A stretch of 64,000 nt of DNA, from the NCBI GenBank assembly GCA_014872815.1, contig WKFK01000010.1, positions 1-64,000 on the forward strand. Direction: 5' to 3'. Source of the stretch: Paracoccaceae bacterium (GTDB lineage: Bacteria; Pseudomonadota; Alphaproteobacteria; Rhodobacterales; Rhodobacteraceae). The position numbers were made by a program, and so were the translations under genes. Shown here one piece after another: positions 24,143 through 33,091 of the stretch (positions are counted from its first letter, which is position 1; each line of letters begins with the position of its first letter). The notes under the pieces were generated by a model, which was not told where the DNA came from, made no database searches, and was given only the letters and a program-made list of their open reading frames with translations.

Positions 24143-25102
24143 ATGAGCTTCCGACTTCAGCCTGCCGCCCCCGCCCGTCCCAATCGCTGCCAGCTGTTTG
24201 GCCCGGCGTCCAACACCAAGCTGTTTGCCAAAATGGCGGCCTCTGCGGCGGATGTGATCAATATCGATCTGGAAGATTCCGTGGCCCCGTCGGACAAAGA
24301 CATGGCCCGCGCCAACGCAATTGAGGCAATCAATTCAATCGATTGGGGCAAGAAAACCCTGTCCGTGCGCATCAACGGTTTGGACACGCCGTACTGGTAT
24401 CGAGACGTGGTCGACCTGCTGGAGCAGGCTGGTGAACGCCTCGATCAGATCATGATCCCCAAGGTCGGCTGCGCCGAAGACATCTACGCCGTGGATGCTC
24501 TGGTCACCGCGATTGAAGCCGCCAAAGGCCGCAAAAAGCGCATCGCTTTTGAGGTCATCATCGAATCGGCCGCCGGCATCGCCCACGTAGAAGCCATCGC
24601 CGCCGCCTCACCGCGTCTCGAAGCTATGTCCCTCGGCGCCGCCGACTTCGCCGCGTCCATGGGGATGCAGACCACAGGTATTGGTGGCACGCAGGAAAAC
24701 TACTACATGTTGCATGGCGGCCAGAAGCACTGGTCTGACCCATGGCACTGGGCACAGGCCGCAATTGTGGCCGCCTGCCGCACCCACGGCGTCCTGCCGG
24801 TGGACGGCCCATTTGGCGATTTCTCCGACGATGAAGGCTACATCGCACAGGCCAAACGTTCCGCCACTTTGGGCATGGTAGGCAAGTGGGCAATCCACCC
24901 AAAACAGATCGCGTTGGCCAACGAGGTGTTCACCCCATCCGACGAAGCGGTCAACGAAGCGCGTGAGATCCTTGCTGCGATGGAACAGGCCAAAGCCAAC
25001 GGCGAAGGCGCCACTGTGTACAAAGGCCGCTTGGTTGACATTGCGTCTATCAAACAAGCCGAGGTGATCGTGGCACAAGCGGAACTGATCGCGGCAGGCT
25101 GA
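24143..25102 (+). CDS. mcl1: L-malyl-CoA/beta-methylmalyl-CoA lyase
   Basis: A 319-residue HpcH/HpaI (CitE-like) lyase, matching the roughly 318-residue Rhodobacter Mcl1. Conserved active-site regions are INIDLEDSVAPSDKD, the substrate-binding IAFEVIIESAAGIAHVEAIA with its metal-ligand Glu, and SLGAADFAASMG with the metal Asp. It cleaves beta-methylmalyl-CoA into glyoxylate and propionyl-CoA, and malyl-CoA into acetyl-CoA and glyoxylate, in the ethylmalonyl-CoA pathway for acetate assimilation. Other pathway genes are not in the window. It is divergent from dgcN and ends in a terminator. Confidence 0.93.
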   Translation: MSFRLQPAAPARPNRCQLFGPASNTKLFAKMAASAADVINIDLEDSVAPSDKDMARANAIEAINSIDWGKKTLSVRINGLDTPYWYRDVVDLLEQAGERLDQIMIPKVGCAEDIYAVDALVTAIEAAKGRKKRIAFEVIIESAAGIAHVEAIAAASPRLEAMSLGAADFAASMGMQTTGIGGTQENYYMLHGGQKHWSDPWHWAQAAIVAACRTHGVLPVDGPFGDFSDDEGYIAQAKRSATLGMVGKWAIHPKQIALANEVFTPSDEAVNEAREILAAMEQAKANGEGATVYKGRLVDIASIKQAEVIVAQAELIAAG

Positions 25103-25128
25103 CTGTAAGGCATTGACGAGAATATAGA

Positions 25129-25168
25129 AGCGCCCGTGATTTTTGAAGTCGCGGGCGTTTTGCTTTTG
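25129..25168 (+). terminator. Rho-independent terminator after mcl1
   Basis: GCGCCCGTGA pairs with TCGCGGGCG, followed by TTTTGCTTTT. It lies between the mcl1 stop and the convergent Lrp gene. Confidence 0.85.
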
Positions 25169-25178
25169 GCGAAACCGT

Positions 25179-25631
25179 CTAGGCGCGTTCGTCTTTCGGC
25201 GAGCCCATCACCACATAGCTAGTAATCGAGTGCACCTGTTCAACCGTGCCCAAAACCTCGGTATGGAACCGTTTGTAAGACGGCAAATCCGCCGCTTCGA
25301 CGCGCAGCAGATACTCCACCTGCCCCGTGATGTTGTGGCACTCCCGTACCTCCGGCGCCAGTGACATCGCCCGCTCAAACGCCAATTGCGAGTCCTTGGT
25401 GTGTTTGTTTAATCCCACAGTGATGTAGGCCACAAACCCCGTTCCCAAAGCGGCCCGATCCAGCACGGCGCGATAGCCAGTGATGATCCCTGTTTTCTCC
25501 AGCGCAGCCACCCGCCGTAGACAAGCCGAAGGGGACAGCCCCACTTTCTCAGCTAGGGCCAGGTTACTCATGCGCCCGTCTCTGGACAGTTCACGCAATA
25601 TCTGTTCGTCAATTTGATCAAGCGTCGTCAT
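25179..25631 (-). CDS. Lrp/AsnC-family regulator, probable control of the divergent LysE exporter
   Basis: A 150-residue Lrp/AsnC protein. The N-terminal helix-turn-helix (LALAEKVGLSPSACLRRVAA) is followed by the RAM effector domain (VRECHNITGQVEYLLRVEAA). These regulators bind amino acids and form octamers on DNA. It is divergent from the LysE-family gene, with 72 bases between the starts and an inverted repeat in the gap. This arrangement is common for amino acid exporters induced by their substrate. Confidence 0.92.
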   Translation of the reverse strand: MTTLDQIDEQILRELSRDGRMSNLALAEKVGLSPSACLRRVAALEKTGIITGYRAVLDRAALGTGFVAYITVGLNKHTKDSQLAFERAMSLAPEVRECHNITGQVEYLLRVEAADLPSYKRFHTEVLGTVEQVHSITSYVVMGSPKDERA

Positions 25632-25661
25632 AAGTTGTGAATTTACCTATCGTGCGCACAA

Positions 25662-25691
25662 AAACGCAACTCAAATGCGCGGAGTTTGCGT
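25662..25691. promoter_or_regulatory. Candidate Lrp operator between the Lrp and LysE genes
   Basis: ACGCAACTC (25664-25672) faces GAGTTTGCGT (25682-25691), an inverted repeat with one extra base in the right arm and a 9-base spacer. It is in the only intergenic gap shared by the regulator and its presumed target. Confidence 0.4.
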
Positions 25692-25703
25692 CAGACTTGT
25701 TGC

Positions 25704-26315
25704 ATGACTTACGATATCCTGACCGCTCTTCTCCTGTTTGCCTTTGTGTCCTCGATCACTCCAGGGCCAAACAACCTTATGCTTATGGCCTCTGGTGCCA
25801 ACTTTGGCTTTGCCCGTACCATTCCCCATATGCTGGGTGTCGGCATTGGTTTTGTGGTCATGGTGGCTTTGGTCGGCGTGGGCTTGATGCAGGTGTTTGA
25901 CAGCTATCCTGTCGCGCACACGGTTTTGGCGGTCGTGTCAGTGACTTACTTGCTTTGGCTGGCCTGGAAGGTGGCCAATGCAGGCGCGCCCGAGGAGGGC
26001 GAAGGCACCGGCGGCTCGCCGATGACTTTCCTGCAGGCGGCGGCCTTTCAATGGGTCAACCCAAAGGCATGGACCATGGCGCTCACCGCCGTCACGCTCT
26101 ACGCGCCGGACCGCTCTCTGACCGCGGTGCTGTTGGTAGCTGCTGCCTTTGGCGCGGTGAACCTGCCCTGTGTCTCTAGCTGGACCGTCTTAGGTCAGCA
26201 GATGCGACGGCTCCTGACCTCTCCTGCGCGGTTAGCCGCGTTCAACTGGACCATGGCAGGATTGCTTGTCCTGTCGCTCTATCCCGTTGTGGCGCCCATG
26301 GTCTCGGCAGGCTAA
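25704..26315 (+). CDS. LysE-family amino acid exporter (RhtB type)
   Basis: A 203-residue membrane protein with about six helices and the family signature ITPGPNNLMLMASGANFGFA. A second conserved block, FQWVNPKAW, is also typical. The ATG at 25704 gives the normal RhtB/LysE N-terminus; the ribosome binding site is weak. It exports an amino acid or derivative. The divergent Lrp regulator supports amino acid export, but the substrate cannot be named. Confidence 0.9.
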   Translation: MTYDILTALLLFAFVSSITPGPNNLMLMASGANFGFARTIPHMLGVGIGFVVMVALVGVGLMQVFDSYPVAHTVLAVVSVTYLLWLAWKVANAGAPEEGEGTGGSPMTFLQAAAFQWVNPKAWTMALTAVTLYAPDRSLTAVLLVAAAFGAVNLPCVSSWTVLGQQMRRLLTSPARLAAFNWTMAGLLVLSLYPVVAPMVSAG

Positions 26316-26423
26316 CACCGCGCATTGATGCCCAATGTGGCGTGGCTTTGTGCGCTTCCCGTTGCAATTACCCAAAGTCACCGTCATATAGCCTTGTCAA
26401 GAAACCAGTGTGTGGAGTGCACA

Positions 26424-27386
26424 ATGACCAACTATCTCGACTTCGAAAAACCGCTCGCAGAGATTGAGGGCAAAGCCGAAGAACTGCGGGCGCTTGCGCA
26501 GCAGAACGAAGAGATGGATGTCAAAGACGAAGCCGCCGCGCTAGACCGCAAAGCGGCTGAACTGCTCGAAGAACTCTACAAAGACCTGACGCCCTGGCGC
26601 AAATGCCAGGTTGCGCGCCACCCAGATCGCCCACACTGCCGCGACTACATCAACGAGTTGTTCACCGATTACACCCCTCTGGCAGGTGACCGGAACTTTG
26701 CTGATGACCTCGCGGTTATGGGGGGGCTCGCACGGTTCAATGATCAGCCGGTTGTGGTGATTGGTCAGGAGAAAGGCCACGACACCAAGTCTCGGATTTC
26801 CCACAACTTTGGCATGGCCCGCCCGGAAGGGTACCGCAAAGCGGTGCGCTTGATGGAGATGGCCAACAAATTTGGCCTTCCGGTTGTGACACTGGTGGAC
26901 ACCGCAGGGGCTTACCCTGGTAAAGGTGCTGAAGAGCGCGGTCAGTCCGAGGCCATCGCGCGCTCCACAGAAATGTGCCTGCAAATTGGCGTGCCGTTGA
27001 TCTCCGTGATCATCGGTGAAGGTGGCTCCGGTGGCGCCGTGGCATTCGCCACCGCCAATCGCGTGGCGATGTTGGAGCATTCGGTTTACTCAGTGATCAG
27101 CCCTGAAGGCTGCGCGTCGATCCTGTGGAAAGACAGCACCAAGATGCGTGAGGCGGCCGAAGCCCTGCGTGTGACCGCACAGGACTTGGAGAAGCTTGGC
27201 GTTGCCGACCGCGTGATTGCAGAGCCCATGGGCGGCGCGCATCGTGACCGTCAGGCGACCATGAAGAGTGTCGCCTCTGCGATTGAGACCATGCTGGGCG
27301 AGTTGAAAGACATGTCCAAAGAGGATCTTGTGGCCAACCGTCGTAAGAAGTTCCTCGACATCGGCTCCAAAGGCTTGGCGGCTTAA
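26424..27386 (+). CDS. accA: Acetyl-CoA carboxylase carboxyltransferase subunit alpha
   Basis: A 320-residue AccA of normal length. It starts [20 protein letters not shown] and contains [37 protein letters not shown] and the oxyanion-hole region [24 protein letters not shown] lies 7 bases before the ATG at 26424, so longer upstream starts are rejected. With AccD it transfers the carboxyl group from biotin to acetyl-CoA to make malonyl-CoA. It is monocistronic, with its own terminator. Confidence 0.97.
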   Translation: MTNYLDFEKPLAEIEGKAEELRALAQQNEEMDVKDEAAALDRKAAELLEELYKDLTPWRKCQVARHPDRPHCRDYINELFTDYTPLAGDRNFADDLAVMGGLARFNDQPVVVIGQEKGHDTKSRISHNFGMARPEGYRKAVRLMEMANKFGLPVVTLVDTAGAYPGKGAEERGQSEAIARSTEMCLQIGVPLISVIIGEGGSGGAVAFATANRVAMLEHSVYSVISPEGCASILWKDSTKMREAAEALRVTAQDLEKLGVADRVIAEPMGGAHRDRQATMKSVASAIETMLGELKDMSKEDLVANRRKKFLDIGSKGLAA

Positions 27387-27420
27387 GGCACACGCGACTA
27401 AGGAAAATTCGCAGGAATTC

Positions 27421-27450
27421 AGAGGGGGCTTTGGCCCCCTTTTCTTTTTG
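27421..27450 (+). terminator. Rho-independent terminator of accA
   Basis: AGGGGGC and GCCCCCT form the stem with loop TTTG, followed by TTTTCTTTTT. Confidence 0.92.
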
Positions 27451-27464
27451 AAGGCAGAGAAAGC

Positions 27465-28157
27465 TCAGCTGCGTTTCTGCCCCCAATAGCCCGGCATGTT
27501 GCCCGGCATCGTGGGCGCGCGCAGCTTTGAGAGCGCACCAAGTGGTCCAGCCATCATTTTGCCCATTGGGCTGTTGTTGAACTGCGCTTTGGTTTTTTCA
27601 AACTGCATCACATTCTCGATGCGTCGGTCCAGAAACGCCCAGGTGGCGGCATGGCCGTCACTGTCATCACCAAGCCAGTAAAGCACCGTTGCAGAATAGA
27701 CCGCGGACAAGGTCGCGCGTTTGGAATACCAATTGAAGTCCCGTGACGTATCGCCGATCGCCGTCCAGATGGCGTCGGCTGTGCCCCAGATCAACTGAGC
27801 TCCTGTTGCCGCATGTTGGGGCAGTGCAAATAGCGTGCTCCCGCGCCGCACAATTTCACGGTCCGGGCAGAGTTCCAACCGTGTGCGTACAGCAAAAGTG
27901 ATCTTTTCCCGAATTTTCATCTCGGCCAGCGCGTCATCTGTCAGGGCTGCCACCATCTGAGAATCACCGCGCTTGTGGTAAGCGACAGCCAGGTCCACTG
28001 CGCCCCGCGGGCAAAGCGCTTTGGCGACAACCGGGTCCACACCACTGTCGGCAACGGCCGCCCGAAAACTGGCGTCAGACCAGCCATCGAACGGTACATG
28101 CATCTCTGCGGCTTCAAGAAGTTTGCTTTTCAAGTCGTTGTGGGCTGTATCAGACAT
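27465..28157 (-). CDS. COQ9 family protein, ubiquinone biosynthesis
   Basis: A 230-residue COQ9-family protein. A TetR-like helical fold with a C-terminal lipid-binding segment is typical. Recognisable blocks are MHVPFDGWSDASFRAA and DFNWYSKRATLSAVYSATVL. The start at 28157 has GGAAAGG about 5 bases upstream; an in-frame start 57 bases before it does not. In mitochondria and alphaproteobacteria COQ9 assists COQ7 demethoxyubiquinone hydroxylation. The gene stands alone, divergent from rpsU. Confidence 0.9.
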   Translation of the reverse strand: MSDTAHNDLKSKLLEAAEMHVPFDGWSDASFRAAVADSGVDPVVAKALCPRGAVDLAVAYHKRGDSQMVAALTDDALAEMKIREKITFAVRTRLELCPDREIVRRGSTLFALPQHAATGAQLIWGTADAIWTAIGDTSRDFNWYSKRATLSAVYSATVLYWLGDDSDGHAATWAFLDRRIENVMQFEKTKAQFNNSPMGKMMAGPLGALSKLRAPTMPGNMPGYWGQKRS

Positions 28158-28290
28158 GGGACCTTTCCGGTGCTGTAAAACAAGCTCTGTTCCACTTGCT
28201 ACGATACTAGACAAACTTTGGACCCTTTGCTATACGGCGGCTTCCTGCAATTTCATTGCAACTCAAACTTAGAAAGGTGGTGAAAACCAC

Positions 28291-28497
28291 ATGCAGGTTA
28301 GTGTTCGTGACAATAATGTCGATCAGGCGCTTCGTGCCCTGAAGAAAAAGCTGCAGCGTGAAGGCGTCTTCCGTGAAATGAAGCTCAAGCAACATTTCGA
28401 AAAGCCGTCCGAGAAAAAAGCGCGCGAGAAGGCTGAAGCGATCCGCCGTGCCCGTAAGCTGGCACGTAAGAAAGCACAGCGAGAAGGTTTGCTCTAA
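28291..28497 (+). CDS. rpsU: 30S ribosomal protein S21
   Basis: A 68-residue basic protein beginning [20 protein letters not shown], a standard S21 with an Arg/Lys-rich C-terminal helix. A strong AAAGGTGG site precedes the ATG. A terminator follows directly. Confidence 0.97.
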   Translation: MQVSVRDNNVDQALRALKKKLQREGVFREMKLKQHFEKPSEKKAREKAEAIRRARKLARKKAQREGLL

Positions 28498-28530
28498 GCA
28501 CACCTCTCCAGCTTTGGACACAAGAATTGA

Positions 28531-28568
28531 CGACCCCCGAGGCCTAGCCTCGGGGGTTTGTCTTTTGT
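28531..28568 (+). terminator. Rho-independent terminator of rpsU
   Basis: ACCCCCGAGGC pairs with GCCTCGGGGGT, followed by TTGTCTTTTG. Confidence 0.92.
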
Positions 28569-28641
28569 TGTGGCGACGGAATTTGTGCTTACATGCGTTG
28601 AGGTCGCGGAGACGGCACGCCGAAATGGGACGGGAAGTAAG

Positions 28642-29712
28642 ATGAAGCGCACCTTTGGGTCGTTTGTGTTTGTGCTGGTGGCGGGAGCCATCATTGGCGC
28701 GCTCTATGGCCTCATGATGAATGAGATTCTTGATCAAAATTGGGGATTGAAAGCGCCCATTCGAGGCGCGGTGCGGGGCATGGTGGTGGCCTCTGTAGCT
28801 GTGGTGCTTGAGGTCTGGATCAGCAACAGCGCCATTGGTCGTTGGCAACGCAGCTTGAAGTTTCGCCGTGGCGTTGCCCTGCGTGTGATCATCACCTGCT
28901 TGATCATCTACGTCGCACTGGCGAGCTCACACCTGGTTCTTATTGGCGACCGCGAAATTTATGTTCAGTGGTTTCAAAACGGTTTTGCCCCTGACTTTTT
29001 ATTCGCGCTCGGTGCCGGCGTGGTCATTCAGGTGATGCTTCAGGCGCGCCGCCTGATTGGAGGGAGGACGCTGACGTACTTTTTACTGGGGCGCTACGCC
29101 CGCCCAACCGAAGAGAGGCGGATATTTGTGCTGGCGGATCTGAAAGACTCAACAACGATTACGGAAACGCTGGGCGATCAGAAGGCGCTTGAGCTGATTA
29201 CTGGCGTGTTCCTGGACATCGATGCAGCGATCAAGCGCAACCGCGGTGTGATCCACAACTACGTGGGTGATGAGATCATCATGAGCTGGCTGGATCGTGG
29301 CCCAGACGGCAATATGCCATTGCTTCAATGCATTGATGAAATTTTTCAAACTCTGTCTGTGCGACAGGCGCATTACCTCAAGAAATTCGGCGTAGCCCCA
29401 GCGTTGCGGCTCGGGATCGCGGGCGGCCCAGTGGCGGTTGGCGAATGTGGTTGGGAAAAACGACAGGTGGTCTACATCGGCGACACGATCAACAAGGCAA
29501 AACGCATGCAGGAAGCCTGCAAACGCCATGATCTGTCTGTCATTCTAGATGCAGAAACCGCGCGCGGGATCACCATGCCAATGGGGATCGGCATCGCAGC
29601 GGTCGAGGAGGCCACGCTGCGCGGTCGCGCCGAGGCGACAAAGATGCTGACTTTGACCGGGCCTGACGGAAGCGCGCTGGAGGCGCTTCCGTCACTGCCT
29701 GTGCCTGCCTAA
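28642..29712 (+). CDS. Membrane-anchored class III adenylate/guanylate cyclase
   Basis: A 356-residue protein. About four transmembrane segments occupy residues 5-155 and a class III cyclase domain fills the C-terminal half. Metal-binding aspartates are in VLADLKDSTTITE and NYVGDEIIMSW; the catalytic Asn/Arg region is IGDTINKAKRMQEA. An earlier in-frame ATG lies inside the rpsU terminator, so the start at 28642 is preferred. It would make cAMP (or cGMP) in response to a membrane or envelope signal. No partner gene is adjacent. Confidence 0.88.
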   Translation: MKRTFGSFVFVLVAGAIIGALYGLMMNEILDQNWGLKAPIRGAVRGMVVASVAVVLEVWISNSAIGRWQRSLKFRRGVALRVIITCLIIYVALASSHLVLIGDREIYVQWFQNGFAPDFLFALGAGVVIQVMLQARRLIGGRTLTYFLLGRYARPTEERRIFVLADLKDSTTITETLGDQKALELITGVFLDIDAAIKRNRGVIHNYVGDEIIMSWLDRGPDGNMPLLQCIDEIFQTLSVRQAHYLKKFGVAPALRLGIAGGPVAVGECGWEKRQVVYIGDTINKAKRMQEACKRHDLSVILDAETARGITMPMGIGIAAVEEATLRGRAEATKMLTLTGPDGSALEALPSLPVPA

Positions 29713-29715
29713 GGC

Positions 29716-31788
29716 CTATTTGCCCGACTTTCCTTTGGCCGCTGCCTTGGCGGCCGCCGCGCGCGCTTTGTTTTTCTTGCTGTTCGCTTTGCCTTTTGGC
29801 GGTGGTGGGCCTTTGGGCTTGCGGCTTGGCTTGGCCTCGCTCAAAGCGCCGTCCGCCATGGCACGACGACGTGGGGTTGCATCCCCACCAGTGTCGCTGC
29901 CGCGTGGCTTGCCGCCTTTCGGCGCGGCCTTGGGCTTCTTCTTGCGTGGGGCCGGATCATCGTTCCACTCAACAGGTGGCGTGGACTTGGCGGATTTTTT
30001 GCCCTTGGCCGGAGCATAATCCGATTTTTCATCGAATTTTTTGCTTCTCGGCTTGTCAAAAGACGGCTTGTCCTCGCCAAATTTGTTGCCCTGAGGGCGC
30101 TCAAACTTGTCCTTTTCGAACTTGCCTTTGCCGCGATGCGGTTTGCGGTCGTCCCGATACGAGCCTTTACCTTTGTTGAAAGGCTTCTTGCCGCCGTCAC
30201 CGCGCGGGCGACGCTCCAGCACAGGTTCCTTGTCCATCTGCGCCAGTTTTGCGCCCTCTTCGAGGGTCATCTTTGGGCCAATTGCAGCCAGGAACCCCGC
30301 AACGCTGGTTTCGAGAACCTGCACGTAGCTTTCGTCCTGATTGATGCGGATCGCGCCAATGTCGTCTTTGGTCAGATCGCCCAGTTTGCACAGCATAGGA
30401 AGCAGTCGGCGAGGCTCCGCGCACGCCTTGCGACCACCGGAAATGGAGAACCAGACCGACGGGCCAAAATCTTTACGCGGCGTCGGTTTCGCATCAGATG
30501 CAGCAATCTCCTCCGGTGCAGAATGTTTGGAATTGTAAAGACGCAGGTAGGCAGCGGCGACTTGCTCTGCGCTAAATGTGCCAAGCAAAGATTCAATGAG
30601 AGGCTTTTCGTTAACTGTTGGCGCCTCCGCCCAATCCGGATCGGCAAACATACGGCTTTGATCCTGTGCAGAGACTTCCTCGGCGGAAGGCGCCCCAGAC
30701 CACTCGGCTTCAAGCTTGGCCCACCGCAGCAAACGTTCTGCCTTCTTGCGCGACTTGCGGGTCACAATTAGGGCGGACACACCTTTGCGACCTGCACGAC
30801 CGGTGCGGCCAGAGCGGTGCAGCAAGGTTTCGTGGTTGTTGGGAAGCTCTGCGTGCACAACCAGATCGAGGTTTGGCAGGTCGATGCCGCGCGCCGCAAC
30901 ATCGGTGGCCACACAAACACGGGCGCGGCCATCGCGCATGGCTTGCAGTGCATGGGTGCGCTCAGATTGACTCAATTCGCCGGACAGTGACACAACCTGA
31001 AAGCCGCGGTTAGACAGGCGGGTGGTGATGCGGGCCACCATGGCGCGGGTGTTGGCAAAGACAATCGCGTTGGGGGCTTCGTAAAAGCGCAAAGTGTTGA
31101 TCACAGCGTTTTCCGCGTCACGATCCATTACGGTCATGGCGCGATACGTAATATCAGCGTGCTGTTTTTGCTCGGATTTGGTTTCCACGCGAATGGCGTC
31201 GCGCTGATAGTTCTTTGCCAACTGCGCGATCATTTTTGGCACGGTGGCAGAGAACAGAAGCGTTTGACGCTCTTCTGGCACCTGCTCGAGGATGAACTCC
31301 AGCTCTTCGCGGAAGCCGAGGTCTAGCATTTCATCGGCTTCATCAAGCACCACCGCGCGCACATCCAACAGATCGATTGACCCGCGATCAATGTGATCCC
31401 GCAGACGGCCTGGTGTGGCGACAACAATATGTGCACCGCGGGCCAGCGCGCGGCGTTCGTCACGCATGTCCATGCCGCCCACACAAGAGGCGACGCGCGC
31501 GCCCGCTTCGGCGTAGAGCCAAGTCAATTCACGCTTAACCTGCAGCGCCAGCTCTCGCGTCGGTGCGATGATCAGGGCTAGCGGGGCGGCAGCTTCATCA
31601 AAGGCTTCGGCGTCGCCAAGTACTGTGGACGAGATCGCGAGACCAAAGCCTATGGTCTTACCGGAACCAGTCTGCGCGGAGACCAACAGGTCTTTGCCGG
31701 TCAACTCGGGGTTCATGACCGCTTCTTGTACCTGGGTCAGCTTGTCATAGCCCTTGGCGTCCAGGGCTGTTTGGATGGCTTGTTTCAC
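29716..31788 (-). CDS. DEAD-box RNA helicase with DbpA-type RNA-binding domain and long basic tail
   Basis: A 690-residue helicase. Motif I is AQTGSGKT, the DEAD box is VVLDEADEMLDLG, SAT is in LLFSATVPKM, and motif VI is HRSGRTGRAGRKG. A DbpA/CsdA-like RRM fold follows at about residues 455-525 (WFSISGGRKACAEPRRLLPM). The last 150 residues are Lys/Arg/Gly/Pro-rich and low in complexity, likely disordered RNA-binding sequence. It probably assists ribosome assembly or cold-stress RNA remodelling. The 3' end is only 3 bases from the convergent cyclase gene. Confidence 0.94.
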   Translation of the reverse strand: MKQAIQTALDAKGYDKLTQVQEAVMNPELTGKDLLVSAQTGSGKTIGFGLAISSTVLGDAEAFDEAAAPLALIIAPTRELALQVKRELTWLYAEAGARVASCVGGMDMRDERRALARGAHIVVATPGRLRDHIDRGSIDLLDVRAVVLDEADEMLDLGFREELEFILEQVPEERQTLLFSATVPKMIAQLAKNYQRDAIRVETKSEQKQHADITYRAMTVMDRDAENAVINTLRFYEAPNAIVFANTRAMVARITTRLSNRGFQVVSLSGELSQSERTHALQAMRDGRARVCVATDVAARGIDLPNLDLVVHAELPNNHETLLHRSGRTGRAGRKGVSALIVTRKSRKKAERLLRWAKLEAEWSGAPSAEEVSAQDQSRMFADPDWAEAPTVNEKPLIESLLGTFSAEQVAAAYLRLYNSKHSAPEEIAASDAKPTPRKDFGPSVWFSISGGRKACAEPRRLLPMLCKLGDLTKDDIGAIRINQDESYVQVLETSVAGFLAAIGPKMTLEEGAKLAQMDKEPVLERRPRGDGGKKPFNKGKGSYRDDRKPHRGKGKFEKDKFERPQGNKFGEDKPSFDKPRSKKFDEKSDYAPAKGKKSAKSTPPVEWNDDPAPRKKKPKAAPKGGKPRGSDTGGDATPRRRAMADGALSEAKPSRKPKGPPPPKGKANSKKNKARAAAAKAAAKGKSGK

Positions 31789-32046
31789 AGTGATGTCTAC
31801 TTTTGTCAGAGGAGTGCCAGCGTGACGGCGTCGGCGGGCTCCCTCAAACTCTGAACCGCTCTCAACATCAAATGTGGCAAGAAGCGCTGCGTTTAGCTTA
31901 GTTTTGTCCGCATGTATAGGGCTGTGCCTAAATGCGTTAACAAGGATGTGAGCGGAAACTTTCTAACAATCTGCGCCACATGGTTTGAAACCGCGGTAAA
32001 AGCCTTAAGTTAACGCAAACGCAATTCACACACAGGGCCTGACACA

Positions 32047-32919
32047 ATGACCGAGAGCTATATTCCCCCCAAAGTCTGGACATGGGATTCCGAAAGCGGC
32101 GGCAAATTTGCCAGCATCAACCGCCCCATCGCTGGGCCGACCCATGACAAGGAGCTGGCCCGCGGTGAGCACCCGTTCCAACTTTACTCACTGGCGACTC
32201 CAAACGGGGTGAAAGTCACAGTGATGTTTGAAGAACTTCTCGAAGCCGGTCACACAGGTGCCGAGTACGACGCTTATCTGATCAATATTGGCGAAGGGGA
32301 TCAGTTCTCCTCTGGTTTTGTCGATGTGAACCCCAACTCTAAAATCCCGGCTTTGATGGATCTCAGTGGCGACAAAGAGGTGCGCGTGTTTGAAAGCGGC
32401 GCGATCCTGTTGCACCTGGCTGAGAAGTTTGAAGCGTTCCTGGGCCCCAAAGAAAATCGCGCGGAGATGATCAGCTGGTTGTTCTGGCAGATGGGCAGCG
32501 CGCCTTATTTAGGCGGCGGTTTTGGCCATTTCTATGCTTATGCGCCGGAGAAGTGGCAGTACCCGATTGACCGCTTTGCCATGGAGACCAAACGCCAGTT
32601 GGATGTGCTGGACCGTCAATTGGCGGACAACACTTACATTTCCGGCGAAGAATACACCGTGGCCGATATCGCGATCTGGTCCTGGTATGGCCAGTTGGTT
32701 CTTGGGCGGCTTTATGAAGCGGCAGAGTTCTTGGATGTTGCCAGCTACAAAAACGTGATGCGCTGGGCGGAAGCCATTGATGCGCGCCCTGCGGTGAAGC
32801 GCGGTCGCATGGTGAACCGTGCCTGGGGCGAGCTTAACGAACAGCTTCGCGAGCGCCATGCGGCGGAGGATTTTGACACCCGCACTCAGGACAAGCTGGA
32901 GCCGGAAGCGGCGGAGTAA
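32047..32919 (+). CDS. yghU: YghU-type glutathione S-transferase / disulfide-bond oxidoreductase
   Basis: A 290-residue GST of the YghU (nu) class. It starts with the characteristic N-terminal extension SYIPPKVWTWDSESGGKFAS, then has the thioredoxin-like GSH site with TPNGVKV, NPNSKIPALMD and FESGAILLHLAEK. YghU enzymes reduce organic hydroperoxides and mixed disulfides with bound glutathione. It is followed immediately by a structured intergenic element. Confidence 0.92.
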   Translation: MTESYIPPKVWTWDSESGGKFASINRPIAGPTHDKELARGEHPFQLYSLATPNGVKVTVMFEELLEAGHTGAEYDAYLINIGEGDQFSSGFVDVNPNSKIPALMDLSGDKEVRVFESGAILLHLAEKFEAFLGPKENRAEMISWLFWQMGSAPYLGGGFGHFYAYAPEKWQYPIDRFAMETKRQLDVLDRQLADNTYISGEEYTVADIAIWSWYGQLVLGRLYEAAEFLDVASYKNVMRWAEAIDARPAVKRGRMVNRAWGELNEQLRERHAAEDFDTRTQDKLEPEAAE

Positions 32920-32985
32920 GGGGGGCGCTGCCCCCGTCACATCGGTGATGTGACGCCCCCGAGATATTTGGGGAATGAGAAAGCA
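32920..32985 (+). repeat. Structured intergenic element, copy A (after yghU)
   Basis: It begins at the base after the yghU stop. Hairpin 1 is GGGGGCGCTGCCCCC. Hairpin 2 is GTCACATC-GGT-GATGTGAC, an 8-base perfect stem. Then comes CCCCCGAGATATTTGGGGAA and TGAGAAAGC. The tail matches the copies at 61551-61620 (same strand) and 22737-22789 (other strand). Hairpin 2 has a different stem sequence from the 61.5 kb copy but the same GGT loop, so pairing is conserved rather than sequence. Confidence 0.75.
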
Positions 32986-32986
32986 G

Positions 32987-33020
32987 AACGCCGCTCGTTA
33001 TGGAGCGGCGTTTTTTGTTT
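32987..33020 (+). terminator. Rho-independent terminator after yghU
   Basis: AACGCCGCTC and GAGCGGCGTT form a strong stem followed by TTTTTGTTTT, just beyond the structured repeat. Confidence 0.92.
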
Positions 33021-33091
33021 TGGGTACAATGAAACTGTTGAGTGGGATGCTGCGTGGCGTCAGGTTTCTGACAGCGCCGCAGGAGATCAAC

